Shown here: positions 4,883-6,041 of the stretch, piece by piece
Position numbering within the stretch: position 1 is the first letter of the stretch
How the letters are laid out: each line of letters opens with the position of its first letter
NCBI GenBank assembly: GCA_007119405.1
Contig: SKPT01000648.1
Coordinates: 1-6,041, forward strand
DNA: 6,041 bases
DNA from: Phycisphaeraceae bacterium
Lineage (GTDB): Bacteria > Planctomycetota > Phycisphaerae > Phycisphaerales > Phycisphaeraceae
Direction: 5' to 3'
Notes under the pieces: model-generated
Databases searched by the model: none
What the model saw: the letters and a program-made list of their open reading frames with translations, nothing else
What the model was told of the DNA's origin: nothing
Program-made: the position numbers and the translations under genes

Positions 4883-5302
4883 ATGACCCACCAGCAGAAG
4901 ATCACCCTCCAGACGGCCGGCCATCGCGACATGCAGGACCTGACCGACGACGTCGACCAGATCGTCCAGCGCAGCGGCATCGCCACCGGCCTGGCGCACG
5001 TCTTCAACGTCGGCTCCACCGGCGCCGTCGGGTGCATCGAGTTCGAACCCGGCCTCAAGAGCGACCTGCCCGCCATCCTCGACCAGCTCATGCCGGCCTC
5101 ACGCAGCTACGGCCATGAGCAAACCTGGCACGACGGCAACGCCCACTCCCACCTCCAGGCCACCACGCTCGGCCCGTCGCTGACCGTGCCCGTGGCCGAC
5201 GGCCGCCTCGTCCTGGGCACCTGGCAGCAGATCTTCCACCTTGAATGCGACATCAAGCCACGCTCACGCACCATCGTCGTCACCGTCATGGGTGAAGCGT
5301 GA
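4883..5302 (+). CDS. yjbQ: YjbQ / UPF0047 family protein
   Basis: This 139-residue soluble protein has the YjbQ fold signatures: GLAHVFNVGSTGAVGCIEFE (36-55), a histidine-rich segment YGHEQTWHDGNAHSHLQATTLGPSL (76-100, with H78, H83, H88 and H90), and GRLVLGTWQQIF (107-118). Family members are small trimeric proteins; some replace ThiE in suppressor tests and so are called secondary thiamine-phosphate synthases, but the natural role is uncertain. The length is typical. In the common form, the first motif carries a histidine (as in QHTSAS of E. coli YjbQ), whereas here the aligned place reads GSTGA, so this belongs to a variant group with FEPGL and TWHDGNAHSH. It starts at ATG 4883 because homology begins there; the frame stays open upstream to 4424 only as an antisense shadow of phoH. 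It converges on the anti-sigma gene with 13 bases between stops. Confidence 0.9.
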   Translation: MTHQQKITLQTAGHRDMQDLTDDVDQIVQRSGIATGLAHVFNVGSTGAVGCIEFEPGLKSDLPAILDQLMPASRSYGHEQTWHDGNAHSHLQATTLGPSLTVPVADGRLVLGTWQQIFHLECDIKPRSRTIVVTVMGEA

Positions 5303-5308
5303 CGCACC

Positions 5309-5328
5309 GCCGCCGTCATCCCGGCGGC
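5309..5328. terminator. GC hairpin at the yjbQ / anti-sigma convergence
   Basis: GCCGCCG (5309-5315) pairs exactly with CGGCGGC (5322-5328) around loop TCATCC. It starts six bases after the yjbQ stop and includes the anti-sigma stop codon in its loop. There is no T-tract. A bidirectional terminator is plausible from position alone. Confidence 0.4.
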
Positions 5329-5789
5329 TGATCGAGCGCCGGCCAATAGCGCTGGATCGGCTCGATCAGCTCCTCCGCGTCGCGGCGCAGGCGCAGCAGC
5401 GGATCGTCCAGCCGACGCTCCGCCGGCGCCGTGTACGCCTCAAGCTCCGCCAGCCACAGCGCCATCTCGCCCGGCGCCGGCCCCGGCTCGGGCGCCCCGC
5501 GGCCAAGCCACGCTCCCACACCCACCATCACCATCAGCGCCACCGCGGCCGCCAGCGCGTACCGCGGCCACCGACGCCCCGCCACCGGCGCCGCCGTCTC
5601 GCCCTGGCCCAGTCGCTGCATCACCCGCTCGACAAGCTCCGGCCGCGCCTCGCCCGCCGCCGGCGGCCGCGTCAGCTCGGCCTCGACCTGCCGCAGTGCC
5701 GCCTCGTAGCGCCGGCAAGCCTCACAGCGGCGCAAGTGGCGGCGCCACAACCCGCGCGGGGCGATCAGCCGATAGGCGCGACATCTCAT
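5316..5789 (-). CDS. Membrane anti-sigma factor with zinc-binding N-terminus
   Basis: This 157-residue protein has the layout of ZAS-type anti-sigma factors. The N-terminal cytoplasmic region contains C3 and the H-x3-C-x2-C signature (H18, C22, C25), the usual zinc site of sigma-binding domains. A single membrane helix spans about 76-96 (RYALAAAVALMVMVGVGAWL). A short extracytoplasmic tail (about 97-157) has no recognised sensor domain. It should bind and hold the adjacent ECF sigma factor at the membrane until a signal arrives; the signal is unknown. The start is ATG 5789, one base after the sigma stop codon (TGA-G-ATG), with AGGAG seven bases upstream inside the sigma gene, so translation is probably coupled. 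The zinc region starts only three residues in and is compact. The sequence is poorly conserved in such families, so the call rests on architecture and gene order. Confidence 0.82.
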   Translation of the reverse strand: MRCRAYRLIAPRGLWRRHLRRCEACRRYEAALRQVEAELTRPPAAGEARPELVERVMQRLGQGETAAPVAGRRWPRYALAAAVALMVMVGVGAWLGRGAPEPGPAPGEMALWLAELEAYTAPAERRLDDPLLRLRRDAEELIEPIQRYWPALDQPPG

Positions 5790-5790
5790 C

Positions 5791-6041
5791 TCAAGGCTCC
5801 TGTCCTTCGATCAAGTGCTCGGCCAGGCGCTGCCGGGCCCGGTGCAGCGCCACCTTCACCGCCACCGGCGTCTTGCCCATCGCCCGTGCGATCTGGGTCG
5901 CGGGCAACTGCTCGACGTACGCCAGCCAGAGCATGGCGTACTGCTCGGCCGAGAGCTGCTGCCGGGCGATCGTCCACACGCGGCCGGCGTGCTCGCGTCG
6001 CGCCGCCTCGGCCGGCGGCTCGGCGCTCGCCGGCGCCGCCA
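5791..6041 (-). CDS. ECF RNA polymerase sigma factor, C-terminal part (partial)
   Basis: The frame is open from the window edge to TGA 5793-5791, giving the last 82 residues. An alanine/proline-rich linker (about 20 residues, PASAEPPAEAARREHAG) precedes a clear sigma region 4: ARQQLSAEQYAMLWLAYVEQ, then the helix-turn-helix PATQIARAMGKTPVAVKVAL and HRARQRLAEHL. Region 4 recognises the -35 box of target promoters. Region 2 (the -10 and core-binding part) lies beyond the window. The GTG at 5979 is an internal valine and not the true start, because it would leave out the rest of a sigma factor and the frame continues without a stop. It is followed after one base by its putative anti-sigma gene, the standard arrangement for an ECF system. 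The ECF subgroup cannot be told from this fragment. Confidence 0.88.
   Translation of the reverse strand, partial: AAPASAEPPAEAARREHAGRVWTIARQQLSAEQYAMLWLAYVEQLPATQIARAMGKTPVAVKVALHRARQRLAEHLIEGQEP
5797..5801 (-). promoter_or_regulatory. Ribosome binding site of the anti-sigma gene, inside the sigma gene
   Basis: AGGAG on the minus strand lies seven bases before ATG 5789 and within the last codons of the sigma gene. It fixes the anti-sigma start and supports translation from the same mRNA. Confidence 0.65.

Noticed and set aside
910..5118. A plus-strand open frame of 1402 codons
   Set aside because: It runs antisense to pgpH and phoH, through the repeat element, and its translation is a low-complexity mix of R, H, Q, L and D. 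It exists because stop codons are rare in the complement of GC-rich codons. The genuine domain motifs are all on the minus strand.
5786..5977. An alternative 63-codon minus-strand frame overlapping the sigma factor
   Set aside because: The neighbouring frame contains the sigma region 4 helix-turn-helix and joins the anti-sigma gene by a one-base gap; this frame has no such features.

Overview
The window is very GC-rich bacterial DNA, and its genes strongly prefer G or C at the third codon position. The gene set is PhoH, a 7TM-HD phosphohydrolase, a YjbQ-type protein and an ECF sigma/anti-sigma pair. Between the genes lie structured repeats built on TGGCAC...GTGCCA and GCGAAG motifs. Together these suggest a Planctomycetota chromosome, most likely Phycisphaerae or a relative. 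That placement is inference, since no marker gene such as an rRNA is present. The region looks chromosomal and mostly housekeeping; there is no transposase, phage gene, CRISPR array or RNA gene that I can support.

Layout from left to right. Positions 1-67 hold the first codons of a minus-strand gene that leaves the window. Positions 68-340 are non-coding and contain a promoter-like motif plus hairpin-forming repeats. Positions 341-763 (+) encode a stand-alone tandem ACT-domain protein. It converges on a large minus-strand gene (934-3267) for a PgpH-like membrane c-di-AMP phosphodiesterase; two adjacent hairpins (809-840 and 856-889) lie between them. Positions 3268-3663 are a gene-free stretch holding a nested inverted-repeat element (3300-3577) and an intrinsic terminator (3620-3646, minus) just after phoH. 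phoH itself is at 3664-4662 (minus). A 220-base divergent promoter region follows, with a possible 45-residue ORF. Next are a yjbQ-family gene (4883-5302, +), a short convergent junction with a GC hairpin, the anti-sigma gene (5316-5789, minus) and the C-terminal part of its ECF sigma factor (5791-6041, minus, cut by the window end).

How the genes relate. phoH followed by a 7TM-HD gene is a widespread bacterial arrangement that usually continues into ybeY. Here the pair keeps its order and strand, but it is separated by a terminator and a repeat element. ybeY is absent, because the 7TM-HD gene ends at a convergent junction. The sigma and anti-sigma genes are separated by one base and form a classic coupled regulatory pair. 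The most unusual signals are three. The first is the composite repeat between phoH and the 7TM-HD gene. The second is an 11-base motif, CCACTACCATG, found at an identical distance (six bases after TACCAT) before two start codons, which suggests leaderless transcripts. The third is a family of intergenic hairpins with TGGCAC-type ends in three places. I see no convincing new multi-gene defence or metabolic system here.
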